From Epsilonproteobacteria bacterium (ex Lamellibrachia satsuma) (lineage in GTDB: Bacteria; Campylobacterota; Campylobacteria; Campylobacterales; Sulfurovaceae), in NCBI GenBank assembly GCA_003934925.1, contig JQIX01000057.1:1-34583 (forward strand): a stretch of 34,583 nucleotides of DNA, written 5' to 3'. Both the position numbers and the translations under genes were made by a program. Shown piece after piece: positions 15,503 to 23,310 of this stretch (the stretch's first letter is position 1; each line of letters starts with the position of its first letter). Under the pieces are notes generated by a model, which ran no database searches, had not been told where the DNA came from, and saw nothing but the letters and a program-made list of their open reading frames with translations.

Positions 15503-16293
15503 TTCTTTTCCCTCCAGTTTGTTCCTGCATCTGTTGAAGTGTCACAACTCTTGCACTCTTTGGCTCCCAGCATTTGCAGGAGTTCGATCTCACAAAAATG
15601 GTCCTGATTTCCATGGGTATGAAAAGTCTGTTTTTTATCACTGATATCATGAAAAGAGAGTTGTTTGTTGACGTGTGCGGCCTTGTTTGCATACTCCAGA
15701 ATGATAGAGATATCATGACTTACCACAATGATCGTGATGCTTTCATTGAGCACCTTGAGAAGCTCATAGATCTCTCTTTGCCCGGTAATGTCAATGCTTG
15801 AAGTGGGTTCATCCAGTATGAGTATCTTCGGATGGGCGCAGAGCGCGCGGGCTATCATGACCCTTTGTCTCTGACCTCCTGAGAGAGCACCTATTTTATT
15901 TTCTGCAAAGGCTTCCATACCGACTTGTGCTAACGCACCCATCGCACAGGCTATCTCATCTTTACCATATCCGAACAGCGGGCGTTTCCCTCCGACATGC
16001 CCTATAAGTACGACCTCTATGACCTTGATAGGGAAGTCGGTATTGACATTGGTATTTTGCGGGACATAACCGATATGAGAAAGACTTTTCGAAGGTGTTC
16101 TACCTAAGACCTTGATACTTCCTTTTTGCAAAGGATTGATCCCTAGAATGAGTTTTAGCAGTGTAGATTTTCCACCACCGTTGGGACCGATGATCGCTAA
16201 AAAATCCTTCTCTTCGACTTTGAGTGTGACATCTTCCAGCACGATATCTTTATCATAGGCAAAGGTCACATTTTCCACGTCTATGACGGTCAT
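15499..16293 (-). CDS. znuC: Zinc ABC transporter ATPase (ZnuC-like) with a Cys/His tail
   Basis: An ABC ATPase with Walker A GPNGGGKST (about 36-44), signature LSGGQRQRV, Walker B ILILDEPTSSID and switch His in VVSHD. After the usual end of the domain (about residue 205) it has roughly 55 further residues with HTHGNQDHFCE and CKSCDTSTDAG, a Cys/His-rich tail that could bind zinc and gate transport. It sits 1 bp after znuA and overlaps znuB. Confidence 0.93.
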   Translation of the reverse strand: MTVIDVENVTFAYDKDIVLEDVTLKVEEKDFLAIIGPNGGGKSTLLKLILGINPLQKGSIKVLGRTPSKSLSHIGYVPQNTNVNTDFPIKVIEVVLIGHVGGKRPLFGYGKDEIACAMGALAQVGMEAFAENKIGALSGGQRQRVMIARALCAHPKILILDEPTSSIDITGQREIYELLKVLNESITIIVVSHDISIILEYANKAAHVNKQLSFHDISDKKQTFHTHGNQDHFCEIELLQMLGAKECKSCDTSTDAGTNWREKK

Positions 16294-16294
16294 T

Positions 16295-17173
16295 TTATTC
16301 TTTGCCTTTTACTGAACTTGATGCTGCGATGGCATTGGCAATATTGATGAGATTTTCTGACCAGTTCGGTGCAAGCGGACTGACCTTGATGACTTTGATG
16401 TGCAGTTCCTTTGCCATGACCTGGGCAATACTGTCTGAGAATTCAGGCTGGGTAAAGATAGCTTTGACCTTTTCTCTTTTGGCTTCTTTGATCAGTTCTA
16501 CCAGTTCTCTGGGTTTGGGCTCTTTCCCTGCGACTTCCACAGGAAGCTGTATAAGGCCGTACTCATGGGCAAAGTAGCCCCAGGAAGGATGAAAGACCAT
16601 GAACTTCGTACCTTTGGGTGTAGCAGAGAGACTTTTTATGATCTGTGCATTGGTCTTTTCTACAAGAGTAATAAAAGTATGATAGTTCTTTTCATAATAG
16701 GCACTGTTTGCAGGATCAGTCTTGCGTAATGCGTTGTAAATATTCTTTGCAATGATCTTGATATTGGCAGGTGCTGTCCAGATGTGCGGATCTTCTCCAT
16801 GGTGTTCGTGTACATAATGTATCTCATGGTGGATTTCTGTTTCTGAATCCTGCATCATTCTTTTGTGTATGCTATTGGCAACGTCAATGATCTGCATTTT
16901 TGGATTGAGGTCTCTGAACTTGCCAAGCCATACCTTTTCAAACTCTACATCTATGGCAAAATAAAGCTGTGCTTTGGCTACATCTTTCATTTGTGATGGT
17001 TTTGGTTCATAAGTATGGGGAGAGTTCCCGGGCAGCACCATCACTGACACATTGATCTTGTTGCCGCCGATGGCTTCGACAAAGGTCTTTTCAGGGAGGA
17101 TACTGACAACAGTATTGATATTAGCAAATATAAAAACAGTGAATAGAAATGGAATTAATAGTATTTTTTTCAT
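16295..17173 (-). CDS. znuA: Zinc-binding periplasmic protein (ZnuA-like)
   Basis: Substrate-binding lipoprotein-like/TroA-fold component of the zinc importer, with a signal peptide (residues 1-18). Ligand residues: His in SPHTYEP near 53, a His-rich loop of about 16 residues near 115-130 (HHEIHYVHEHHGEDPH), His in MVFHPSWGYFAHEYG, and Asp/Glu in FTQPEFSD. A His-rich loop favours zinc over manganese. Its -10 hexamer ends 6 nt before the ATG, leaving no room for a ribosome site (see leaderless finding). Confidence 0.92.
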   Translation of the reverse strand: MKKILLIPFLFTVFIFANINTVVSILPEKTFVEAIGGNKINVSVMVLPGNSPHTYEPKPSQMKDVAKAQLYFAIDVEFEKVWLGKFRDLNPKMQIIDVANSIHKRMMQDSETEIHHEIHYVHEHHGEDPHIWTAPANIKIIAKNIYNALRKTDPANSAYYEKNYHTFITLVEKTNAQIIKSLSATPKGTKFMVFHPSWGYFAHEYGLIQLPVEVAGKEPKPRELVELIKEAKREKVKAIFTQPEFSDSIAQVMAKELHIKVIKVSPLAPNWSENLINIANAIAASSSVKGKE

Positions 17174-17179
17174 AATCGG

Positions 17180-17185
17180 ATTATA
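17180..17185 (-). promoter_or_regulatory. -10 box of znuA, 6 nt before the ATG
   Basis: TTTTGCTATAAT on the minus strand, then CCGATT, then the ATG. A normal start site would fall at or within a base or two of the A of ATG, giving a leaderless mRNA. Confidence 0.7.
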
Positions 17186-17200
17186 GCAAAATAGTGCTAT
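17183..17200. promoter_or_regulatory. Palindrome over the znuA promoter, candidate zinc-repressor site
   Basis: ATAGCA-N6-TGCTAT, perfect 6-bp arms, overlaps the -10 of znuA. Position suits a Zur/Fur-type repressor. The match to a known consensus cannot be checked by eye. Confidence 0.5.
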
Positions 17201-17295
17201 GGCTGGAATTAGTTGAATGCTTGATCGATTTTTGGAGCATCTTAAGCTTTATTGTCATAGAATTAAAACTATCTATTTTAAAAAGGAAAATGATC

Positions 17296-18066
17296 ATGAT
17301 AAAGATAAAAACAGTTATCAGTTTGTTCGCAGGGGCTTTGCTTGCAGCTAATGTTGCATATGCGGACTTTGGAGATGCTGTAGTAGGGGGAATCGTTGGA
17401 GGTGCGGTCGGCTCTGTGATCACCAATGAAGTCTATAACCGTAATCGTTCCCAACCAAAAGCCGCGCCACAGCGTTATAATAATAAACCGGCTAGGCAAA
17501 AATATATTGCACCTAAAAAGACGCCTGAAATCAAAATTCAAAAAGCGCTTAGCAGTTTAGGTTTTTATCATGGCAGGATCGATGGAGAAATAAATTCTTT
17601 TGAAACACGCTCGGCGATCAAAGAGATGAATATAGCGTACGAGATCGGCAATACGGCTTCTCTTAAACCGGAGGCGAGAGATGCATTGATCTTTTTGGGA
17701 ACACTTTTTGAATTTGACAGAAATCTGATCGCCAGAGGCAATGACAGAAGAACAAAGGGTAGAAAAATACAGACTGCATTAAAGATCCATGGTTTTTATC
17801 ATAGTGCGATCGATGGCGCAGTAGGAAGTGGTACACGAAATGCCATTTCCCAGTATAAAGCTGCCAATGGACTATCTTATGGATCGTCTCTTGATTTTGA
17901 AGAAGAGTATCAGCTTGTCAGCTCTGCAAAACAGATGAATGATAAAAATATCGAAGATACGATAAACACATTAAAGGGTTTGGGTCAAAAACAGGCTGCT
18001 CCTGTTCAAGTACTAAAGATGCAACCTCTTCAGCAAAACACTACACCTTCTTCCAATCAGCCATAA
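17296..18066 (+). CDS. Exported protein with glycine zipper and two peptidoglycan-binding-like repeats
   Basis: A signal peptide (IKIKTVISLFAGALLAANVA) is followed by a glycine-zipper stretch (DAVVGGIVGGAVGSVI), a basic linker, then two PG_binding_1-like units: IQKALSSLGFYHGRIDGEI near residues 78-110 and IQTALKIHGFYHSAIDGAV near 157-190. The C-terminal 60 residues are Gln/Pro-rich and disordered. An open frame continues 34 codons upstream, but ATG 17296 gives the signal peptide and has AAGGA 8 nt before it. Likely periplasmic, tethered to murein. Divergent from znuA. Confidence 0.78.
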   Translation: MIKIKTVISLFAGALLAANVAYADFGDAVVGGIVGGAVGSVITNEVYNRNRSQPKAAPQRYNNKPARQKYIAPKKTPEIKIQKALSSLGFYHGRIDGEINSFETRSAIKEMNIAYEIGNTASLKPEARDALIFLGTLFEFDRNLIARGNDRRTKGRKIQTALKIHGFYHSAIDGAVGSGTRNAISQYKAANGLSYGSSLDFEEEYQLVSSAKQMNDKNIEDTINTLKGLGQKQAAPVQVLKMQPLQQNTTPSSNQP

Positions 18067-18077
18067 AATATATGAAT

Positions 18078-18097
18078 AGCCCCATAGCGGGCTGTTT
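18078..18097 (+). terminator. Hairpin terminator after the PG-binding-domain gene
   Basis: Stem AGCCC/GGGCT with a 6-nt loop followed by GTTTT, 12 bp past the stop. It abuts the TATAAT of the next gene at 18103, so termination and the new promoter are packed within 30 bp. Confidence 0.6.
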
Positions 18098-18102
18098 TAA
18101 GA

Positions 18103-18108
18103 TATAAT
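18103..18108 (+). promoter_or_regulatory. -10 box 6 nt before the VWA-protein ATG
   Basis: TATAAT then GCCTCC then ATG at 18115. No purine-rich ribosome site fits between. Leaderless transcript predicted. Confidence 0.65.
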
Positions 18109-18114
18109 GCCTCC

Positions 18115-19365
18115 ATGACACATCTCGAAAAGATACAAAAAGCCAAAGCCAGACTCATGTTGGAACATCCCTATTTCGGGACGATCGCTTCTGCTCTAAA
18201 ACTACAGCAGAGTGATAATATAGAGTCGTTTTTATCAGACGGCATCCATCTGCAGTATAATGATGAATATTTTGATGCAGCTTCTCTTGAAGAGGTTGAA
18301 TTTGCTCTTGCCAACGGTGCCATGCATACAGTGCTGAAACATCAAAGCCGTGCAGGTGAACGGTATGAATGGCTCTGGCAGCTGGCTACGGACTATACCA
18401 TCAATGCCATGCTGGTAAAGAACGGGATGCAGCTCCCTGACCGTGCCAATTTTCAGGAACGTTTTGAAGGGATGTATGCCGAGGAGGTATATGAAATGCT
18501 TCATACTGATATCATGAACGAAGAGTTGAGTAATGATGAATCACTCTCGGAACAGGCACATGATGAACAAGGCAAGTCGAACAACGACAGGGTATCACAG
18601 GAGGGTATAGAGGTACCAAAAGAGTGGAATGAAGATGGCAGCAGGCCAAGGCAGGGTGCAAAAAGTGATGGCAGAAGTGCGCAGAATGCCAACAGGAACG
18701 AGGTGCAGCATCAGGATGATGAAGAGCCGCTGGAAGATATGGAAGCTTTGCAAAAAGAGCTGAAAGAGCATTTTGAACAGATCTTTCAAAAGCTCGATCG
18801 ACAGGGTACCTTGCCTGAAGACCTGAAATTTGTCGTACCGGAATATTTTTCCCATAAAGTGGACTGGCGAGAGCTTCTCTACGGATATATTGCTTCGTAT
18901 GCCAAAAGTACCTATTCCTTTATCCCGCCTAATATGAAGTATCTTTATCGTGGTATTTATCTGCCAAGCCTAAGTTCCGACCTTCTACGTATCGTTATCG
19001 CTGTAGATACTTCCGGTTCGGTAGATGAGTCTCTTCTCTCTGCTTTTTTGGGTGAAGTGGGCTCCATCATGCAGAGTTACCTAAATTATGAGATAGACCT
19101 TATAGCAGCAGATGCAAAAGTACAGTCCCATAAAGTTTTTTTGCCCGGAGAAGCACTCGAGTATGAAGTGGGCGGAGGAGGGGGAACGGATTTCCGTCCG
19201 GTCTTTGATTACATAGACCGACATATAAACTACCCGACACTGCTGCTTTACTTTACCGATGGTATGGGAACTTTCCCTGAGACAGGACCTGCCTATGATG
19301 TAATGTGGGTCATGCCTAAAGAGGTGAAAGTACCTTTTGGGGAAGTGATAGTTTTGGAACATTAA
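18115..19365 (+). CDS. VWA-like protein with degenerate metallopeptidase domain (DUF2201 type)
   Basis: A 416-residue cytoplasmic protein in two parts. The N-terminal region (about 1-135) has the layout of the putative metallopeptidase domain of DUF2201 proteins (helix, then ELWN/ADYxIN-like segment ATDYTINAML). Where the family often has HExxH, this protein has NGAMH at 67-71, so catalysis is unlikely. An acidic, low-complexity linker spans about 135-215. The C-terminal VWA domain (about 280-416) has a MIDAS set: DTSGS at 298-302, Thr 358 in GGGTDFRP, and Asp 382 in FTDG. Such proteins usually work with a MoxR AAA+ ATPase, which is not next to it here. Confidence 0.82.
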   Translation: MTHLEKIQKAKARLMLEHPYFGTIASALKLQQSDNIESFLSDGIHLQYNDEYFDAASLEEVEFALANGAMHTVLKHQSRAGERYEWLWQLATDYTINAMLVKNGMQLPDRANFQERFEGMYAEEVYEMLHTDIMNEELSNDESLSEQAHDEQGKSNNDRVSQEGIEVPKEWNEDGSRPRQGAKSDGRSAQNANRNEVQHQDDEEPLEDMEALQKELKEHFEQIFQKLDRQGTLPEDLKFVVPEYFSHKVDWRELLYGYIASYAKSTYSFIPPNMKYLYRGIYLPSLSSDLLRIVIAVDTSGSVDESLLSAFLGEVGSIMQSYLNYEIDLIAADAKVQSHKVFLPGEALEYEVGGGGGTDFRPVFDYIDRHINYPTLLLYFTDGMGTFPETGPAYDVMWVMPKEVKVPFGEVIVLEH

Positions 19366-19387
19366 TTGTCCGTTTACGCACTTTTGC

Positions 19388-19393
19388 TATAAT
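19388..19393 (+). promoter_or_regulatory. -10 box of the proton-channel pair, upstream of a MITE
   Basis: TTTTGCTATAAT, the strongest promoter-like match in this gap. The MITE begins 22 bp downstream of the hexamer, so transcripts from here would contain the whole MITE in their 5' leader. Confidence 0.65.
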
Positions 19394-19415
19394 CCACTAT
19401 TAATTATTTACAAAT

Positions 19416-19681
19416 GGGCACCTCTAATAACCCTAAATACTCATAATGGGTTTTGCAAATGTGAGATTTTGCAAGAGGCTTTCAAGTCCTAGCCAAAGCT
19501 AAGACGAAGTAAGCATCTTGTGAAAGATTGCGTTTGCAAAACCCACCCTGTGGGCATCACTATCTTTCGCCTATGCGTTGTTACTCTTTTTTGACTTAGC
19601 TATGGCTAGGCCTGCAAAAGAGTGCCTAGCCTAGACAAAAGCTAGTGATGTTATGAGCATCTAGGGTTATTAGAGGTGCCC
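19416..19681. mobile_element. 266-bp MITE with 31-bp TIRs and CAAAT target duplication
   Basis: Terminal inverted repeats start GGGCACCTCTAATAAC; 31 bp at 19416-19446 match the complement of 19651-19681 with two mismatches. It is flanked by direct 5-bp repeats CAAAT at 19411-19415 and 19682-19686, so insertion is clear. It has no coding capacity and must have been mobilised by a related full-length element elsewhere. Inside, GGGTTTTGCAAA (19448-19459) pairs with 19533-19544 and a 16-bp arm at 19488-19503 pairs with 19595-19610 (one mismatch). The two pairings interleave, so they are alternatives or a pseudoknot. The parent IS family is not identified. Confidence 0.93.
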
Positions 19682-19698
19682 CAAATTAGGATATTTTT

Positions 19699-20805
19699 AT
19701 GTTGCAACTCGATAATAACAGTTCTCGATCGTGTTTCTCTAATGCATTTGCCATCGTTCTTATCCCTTTACTCTTTCTCGTAGGGCTTGTCCTGGGCTAT
19801 GTAGGTATCATACCTTTAAATGTAGAGATATATACACTGCTGATCATTGCATTTATTTTCATTACTTTTGTTTCCTTTGTACGGCACAATGCCAACTATG
19901 CAGCCTGCCATATGAAAGGCTCATTTTCCAGAATGGAAGAGAACCTGCAGCGTGAACTGAGAGCCAATGCTTTGACAATTATGGGAAAAACAAAATCTAC
20001 GTTGCATGTAAAGGACTTTATGGCCGAATACTACAAAGATATCCGTAATGACAATTTTGCAAAAGTAGCACCTTCTGTATTTCCTATGCTTGGGATATTG
20101 GGAACATTTGTTGCGATTGCTTTATCGATGCCTGATTTTACAGTGAAGGATCTGGGAGCACTGGACAGGGAGATATCTGTACTACTTTCAGGCATAGGCA
20201 CGGCCTTTTATGCTTCCATTTACGGAATCATGCTTTCACTCATCTGGATCTATTTTGAAAAAAAAGGAAACAGCAAAGTAGATAAAAATATTTTTGATAT
20301 GGAAAGGCTCTATGATTCACGTATATGGAAAAAAGCCGAATTGATCAAACATGAACATATGCAGAGTGAGTTAAAAGATCAGGAGATTGTTCAAACGCTC
20401 AAAGAGATGTTCAATATGGATTTCATTAAAGAGCTGAATGATCAGTATCTTAAGAACTTTACAACGATCATGACCGAAACGACCCATAATTTCACCCAAC
20501 TCACAGAGCAGATGCAAGATGCTGCAAACCAGTTGCATAAGACTCTTGATAAAGTACATGACAGACAGGAGAGTGTGAATGCGGTCTCGACCATAAAAGA
20601 GAATATAGAGGGCTTTAACTCCAATGCAAAAAGTCTTCAGAGATCTATGGAGCGCTTTGACGGGACAGTGGACCATACCTTTGACAAGATAGATTCTGAA
20701 GTCGGGCAGATAGTGGAAAAACTTTCTGCTTTTGCACGTATCATAGCCGAGCAGAATCAAATGATACTCAGTAACCTGGCTTCACTCAAAGAGGATGAAA
20801 AGTAA
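19699..20805 (+). CDS. MotA/ExbB-family proton channel protein (ZorA-like)
   Basis: A 368-residue inner-membrane protein. Four hydrophobic segments near residues 10-33, 38-58, 122-145 and 160-185 match the MotA/TolQ/ExbB fold, including the PMLGILGTFVAIALSM helix and GIGTAFYASIYGIMLSLIW. The C-terminal third (about 200-368) is a long predicted coiled coil in the cytoplasm, as in ZorA-type stators rather than in TolQ/ExbB. It overlaps the downstream OmpA/MotB-like gene. The ribosome site is TAGGA, about 8 nt before the ATG and just 6 bp outside the MITE. Function as a proton-driven cell-wall-anchored motor is inferred. Confidence 0.82.
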   Translation: MLQLDNNSSRSCFSNAFAIVLIPLLFLVGLVLGYVGIIPLNVEIYTLLIIAFIFITFVSFVRHNANYAACHMKGSFSRMEENLQRELRANALTIMGKTKSTLHVKDFMAEYYKDIRNDNFAKVAPSVFPMLGILGTFVAIALSMPDFTVKDLGALDREISVLLSGIGTAFYASIYGIMLSLIWIYFEKKGNSKVDKNIFDMERLYDSRIWKKAELIKHEHMQSELKDQEIVQTLKEMFNMDFIKELNDQYLKNFTTIMTETTHNFTQLTEQMQDAANQLHKTLDKVHDRQESVNAVSTIKENIEGFNSNAKSLQRSMERFDGTVDHTFDKIDSEVGQIVEKLSAFARIIAEQNQMILSNLASLKEDEK

Positions 20806-22006
20806 CCTTATGTTTAGAAAAAAAAGTACAGAGACAGACAGTAATTTCTGGATATCCTATGCAGATCTGATGGCTGGACTACTTTTTGTTTTTATCCTGC
20901 TCATAGGGGCTATCGTATCCAAATCCATTGTACTTAAAAGTCATTTGCATGAAAAGGAAGGACGTTTGGACCTGATCTCCAAAACGCTGGATATAAAAGA
21001 ACATGAATTGAATGAGCTTGGTGCGGCATTAGTGAAGAGCAGGGCATTGATAAAAGAAAAGAACAGATCATTGAACCAAAATAAAAAAGAGATTGAAGAG
21101 AAGAAAAAACTGATAGCTGCGAAAGACAAACATCTTAGCGAAACGAAAAAAACGCTTGAACTTAGAGAAGATGAGATAAAAAAACTCAATCAAATGTTAC
21201 TTCAGTCAAATACACAAAAAGACCTTTTAAGTAAAAAAATAGTGATCGTGCAGAATCTTTTAAATGATACCAATTCAACACTCAAGCAGGCAAAAATGAC
21301 TTTGGCAGAACGAAATAAAAGGCTTAAAGACTATAAAGGAAAAGTGATAGTGCTTTCCGACGAGCTTACTGAGGCGAATAAAACGGTTCAGGATAAAGAT
21401 AAAAAACTGTTGGAACTGTTGAATGCACTGGATGAAAAAGCAACCAAATATGACAAGCTGGTAGAGAATCTTCAAAAACAGAAAGCCAAGATCAAATCAC
21501 TTACGGGTATCAAGCTTAAAGTCATTGCTGCACTTAAAGAGACATTGGGCAACAAGATAGATATAGACAAGAACAGCGGCTCACTCAGGCTTGCATCCAA
21601 TATCCTGTTTGACAAAGGAAGTGCAACACTTAAAGAAGCGGCCAAAGTGCAGCTGAAAGAAGCATTTGAAGAGTACATTGGTACACTGGTCAGCAATCCC
21701 AAGATCAGGCCGCATTTGGACAGGATCATTATCGAAGGGCATACGGACAGTGACGGCGGATACCTATACAATCTGGATCTTTCGCAAAAACGTGCATTTG
21801 AGGTCATGAACTTCCTGCTGACGCTTGATTTTGCAAAAAAATATAATATTAAACCGCTTATGATAGCTTCAGGACGTGCGTATCTCGATCCGGTCAAAGT
21901 GAATGGTGTGGAAGACAAAGAGGCTTCCAGACGTATCGAGATAAAATTCAGGCTTAAAAACGAAGATGCCATGCATGAGATAGAGAAGGTCCTGGATGCG
22001 GAGTGA
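20795..22006 (+). CDS. MotB/OmpA-domain stator protein (ZorB-like) with long coiled coil
   Basis: The partner of the proton-channel gene. One TM helix near residues 22-42 follows FWISYADLMAG, whose Asp matches the proton-carrying Asp of MotB. A very long Lys/Glu coiled coil spans about 45-250, then an OmpA-type peptidoglycan-binding domain (about 275-400) with IIIEGHTDSDGG, LSQKRAFEVMNFL and ASRRIEIKFRL. It overlaps the upstream stop by 11 bp; an alternative ATG lies at 20810 with no better ribosome site. Coiled-coil length exceeds that of MotB and of ordinary ZorB, so the periplasmic reach is large. Confidence 0.85.
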   Translation: MKSNLMFRKKSTETDSNFWISYADLMAGLLFVFILLIGAIVSKSIVLKSHLHEKEGRLDLISKTLDIKEHELNELGAALVKSRALIKEKNRSLNQNKKEIEEKKKLIAAKDKHLSETKKTLELREDEIKKLNQMLLQSNTQKDLLSKKIVIVQNLLNDTNSTLKQAKMTLAERNKRLKDYKGKVIVLSDELTEANKTVQDKDKKLLELLNALDEKATKYDKLVENLQKQKAKIKSLTGIKLKVIAALKETLGNKIDIDKNSGSLRLASNILFDKGSATLKEAAKVQLKEAFEEYIGTLVSNPKIRPHLDRIIIEGHTDSDGGYLYNLDLSQKRAFEVMNFLLTLDFAKKYNIKPLMIASGRAYLDPVKVNGVEDKEASRRIEIKFRLKNEDAMHEIEKVLDAE

Positions 22007-22166
22007 TTTCAAGCCAAAACATTTGGAAGAAGCAAATGAAAAACTCTCCAAATACCTTCATGCGGCAGAAAAACATCTTCAAACTCATGAGGAGCAGCCG
22101 CAATCACTTCCAAAACAGCGCTCTTTATGGTCAAAGTTCCTAGCACTCTTTAACAGATATTTTTAA
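21996..22166 (+). CDS. Overlapping 56-residue gene after the stator pair
   Basis: ATG at 21996 lies inside the end of the OmpA-domain gene (stop at 22004-22006), and the frame runs 56 codons to TAA at 22164-22166, 5 bp before the convergent mltG stop. The protein begins MRSDFKPKHLEEANEKL, is charged and helical up to about residue 40, and ends in an amphipathic or hydrophobic helix LWSKFLALFNRYF. It fills the gap precisely and is coupled to the stator genes, which supports reality. No family recognised; no zorC/D/E similarity. Confidence 0.6.
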   Translation: MRSDFKPKHLEEANEKLSKYLHAAEKHLQTHEEQPQSLPKQRSLWSKFLALFNRYF

Positions 22167-22171
22167 CATTT

Positions 22172-23176
22172 TCAGCTTTTTTTGCTTTTCCCTTTTTTCT
22201 TTTTCTTCTCTTTCTGATATTTTCTGAAGGCTCTGATATTGGCTAGATGTTCATCATAGGTAGCCGCAAAGGCATGTTCTCCCTTTTTGTTCAGCATGAA
22301 AAAGAGATAGTCACTTTTCTGTGGGGACATGGCCGCTTTTAATGCGTCCAGTGTTACTGTACCGAGAGGATAGGGCGGCAAGCCTTTGTATTTGTAAGTA
22401 TTGTAGTAGCTCCTGTCACTTTTGATGCGCTCCGGAGTCACGATAATATGGGAATGTTCTCCGTAGTTGAGGGTACTGTCCATCTGTAGTTTCATGCCTT
22501 TGTCCAGGCGGTTATGAATGACGGAAGAGATCAGCGGCATTTCTTTGACCGAATTGCTCTCTTTCTGAATGATCGAAGCAATGGTAAGCAGGACTTTCAG
22601 GGTAAAAGTATCTGCTTTTTGGCTGAAATGTGCTTTTTCAAAATGTGTTAATTCATCAGCCGAGAGATCAAAAAGATACTTCATGGTAGTATTTTCATTA
22701 GCTTTTCTCGCGACAGTGTAATGTTGGGCAAAAATATCCGCTTCCCTGAATCGTGTAAGTTCCCGATAGTTGCCAAGTAGTTTTTCCTTATTCAGTTTCA
22801 TATCTCCAGCCAGCCGTGTAACAAGCTCTTCTGCTGTTTCCCCTGCATAGACAACTACCTCCATCGTCTTGGCTTTTTCCCGATATAGATGTTCAAAAAA
22901 AAGCAGCCTGCCATGCTTGTCGGGTTCAACACTGTACCAGCCTTTTTCCGGTGTATGTAGGAGTTTCAACATAAATCTGTCTATAAATGTTACGGCATAA
23001 CCGTTCTCCTTTAAAGTACGGACAACATCATCTATATTGGAAGAGGGGATATAGAAGGTTTTTGTGCCATGATTCACAGGAACAAAATTATAGAGTACAG
23101 GAAGCAGTAAAATAGCTGCGAAGATCTCCATATAAAGTACAAAATGTCTGTATTTGGCTGATAGTATCTGTTTCAT
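22172..23176 (-). CDS. mltG: Endolytic murein transglycosylase MltG
   Basis: Cleaves nascent glycan strands at the inner membrane and terminates their elongation. It has one N-terminal TM (about 12-32), a LysM-like subdomain, and the YceG catalytic region with the key Glu in IASIIQKES (near 214), followed by VIHNRLDKGMKLQMDST, the YNTY...GLPPYPLG motif and the AAMSPQKSDYLFF tail. About 335 residues is the family size. A TTG codon 2 codons upstream is in frame, but ATG 23176 is 8 nt after a perfect -10. The Lys-rich tail KKKKKGKSKK is unusual but harmless. Confidence 0.93.
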   Translation of the reverse strand: MKQILSAKYRHFVLYMEIFAAILLLPVLYNFVPVNHGTKTFYIPSSNIDDVVRTLKENGYAVTFIDRFMLKLLHTPEKGWYSVEPDKHGRLLFFEHLYREKAKTMEVVVYAGETAEELVTRLAGDMKLNKEKLLGNYRELTRFREADIFAQHYTVARKANENTTMKYLFDLSADELTHFEKAHFSQKADTFTLKVLLTIASIIQKESNSVKEMPLISSVIHNRLDKGMKLQMDSTLNYGEHSHIIVTPERIKSDRSYYNTYKYKGLPPYPLGTVTLDALKAAMSPQKSDYLFFMLNKKGEHAFAATYDEHLANIRAFRKYQKEKKKKKGKSKKS

Positions 23177-23184
23177 TGCCAAAA

Positions 23185-23190
23185 ATTATA
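23185..23190 (-). promoter_or_regulatory. -10 box 8 nt before the mltG ATG
   Basis: TGCTATAAT on the minus strand, then TTTTGGCA, then ATG. No Shine-Dalgarno sequence fits. Leaderless or nearly leaderless transcript predicted. Confidence 0.6.
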
Positions 23191-23310
23191 GCATATCTGC
23201 AGCAGTTGTTTTAAAAGTATGTCAAAATGGCATATTTTGGATTTAAACAGCTTGACATTCTATGATTAAGTATCTATAATGAATCCATAACAAAATAAAA
23301 AGGAATGATC

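Noticed and set aside
17194-17295. N-terminal extension of the PG-binding-domain protein
   Set aside because: In frame but overlaps the znuA control region, lacks a ribosome site and would bury the signal peptide.
19416-19681. CRISPR or tRNA-like structure
   Set aside because: The repeats are inverted rather than regularly spaced direct repeats, and TIRs plus a 5-bp target duplication identify a MITE.
19699-22006. Complete Zorya defence system
   Set aside because: Only the channel and stator genes are present; no zorC/zorD/zorE-like gene follows before convergent mltG.
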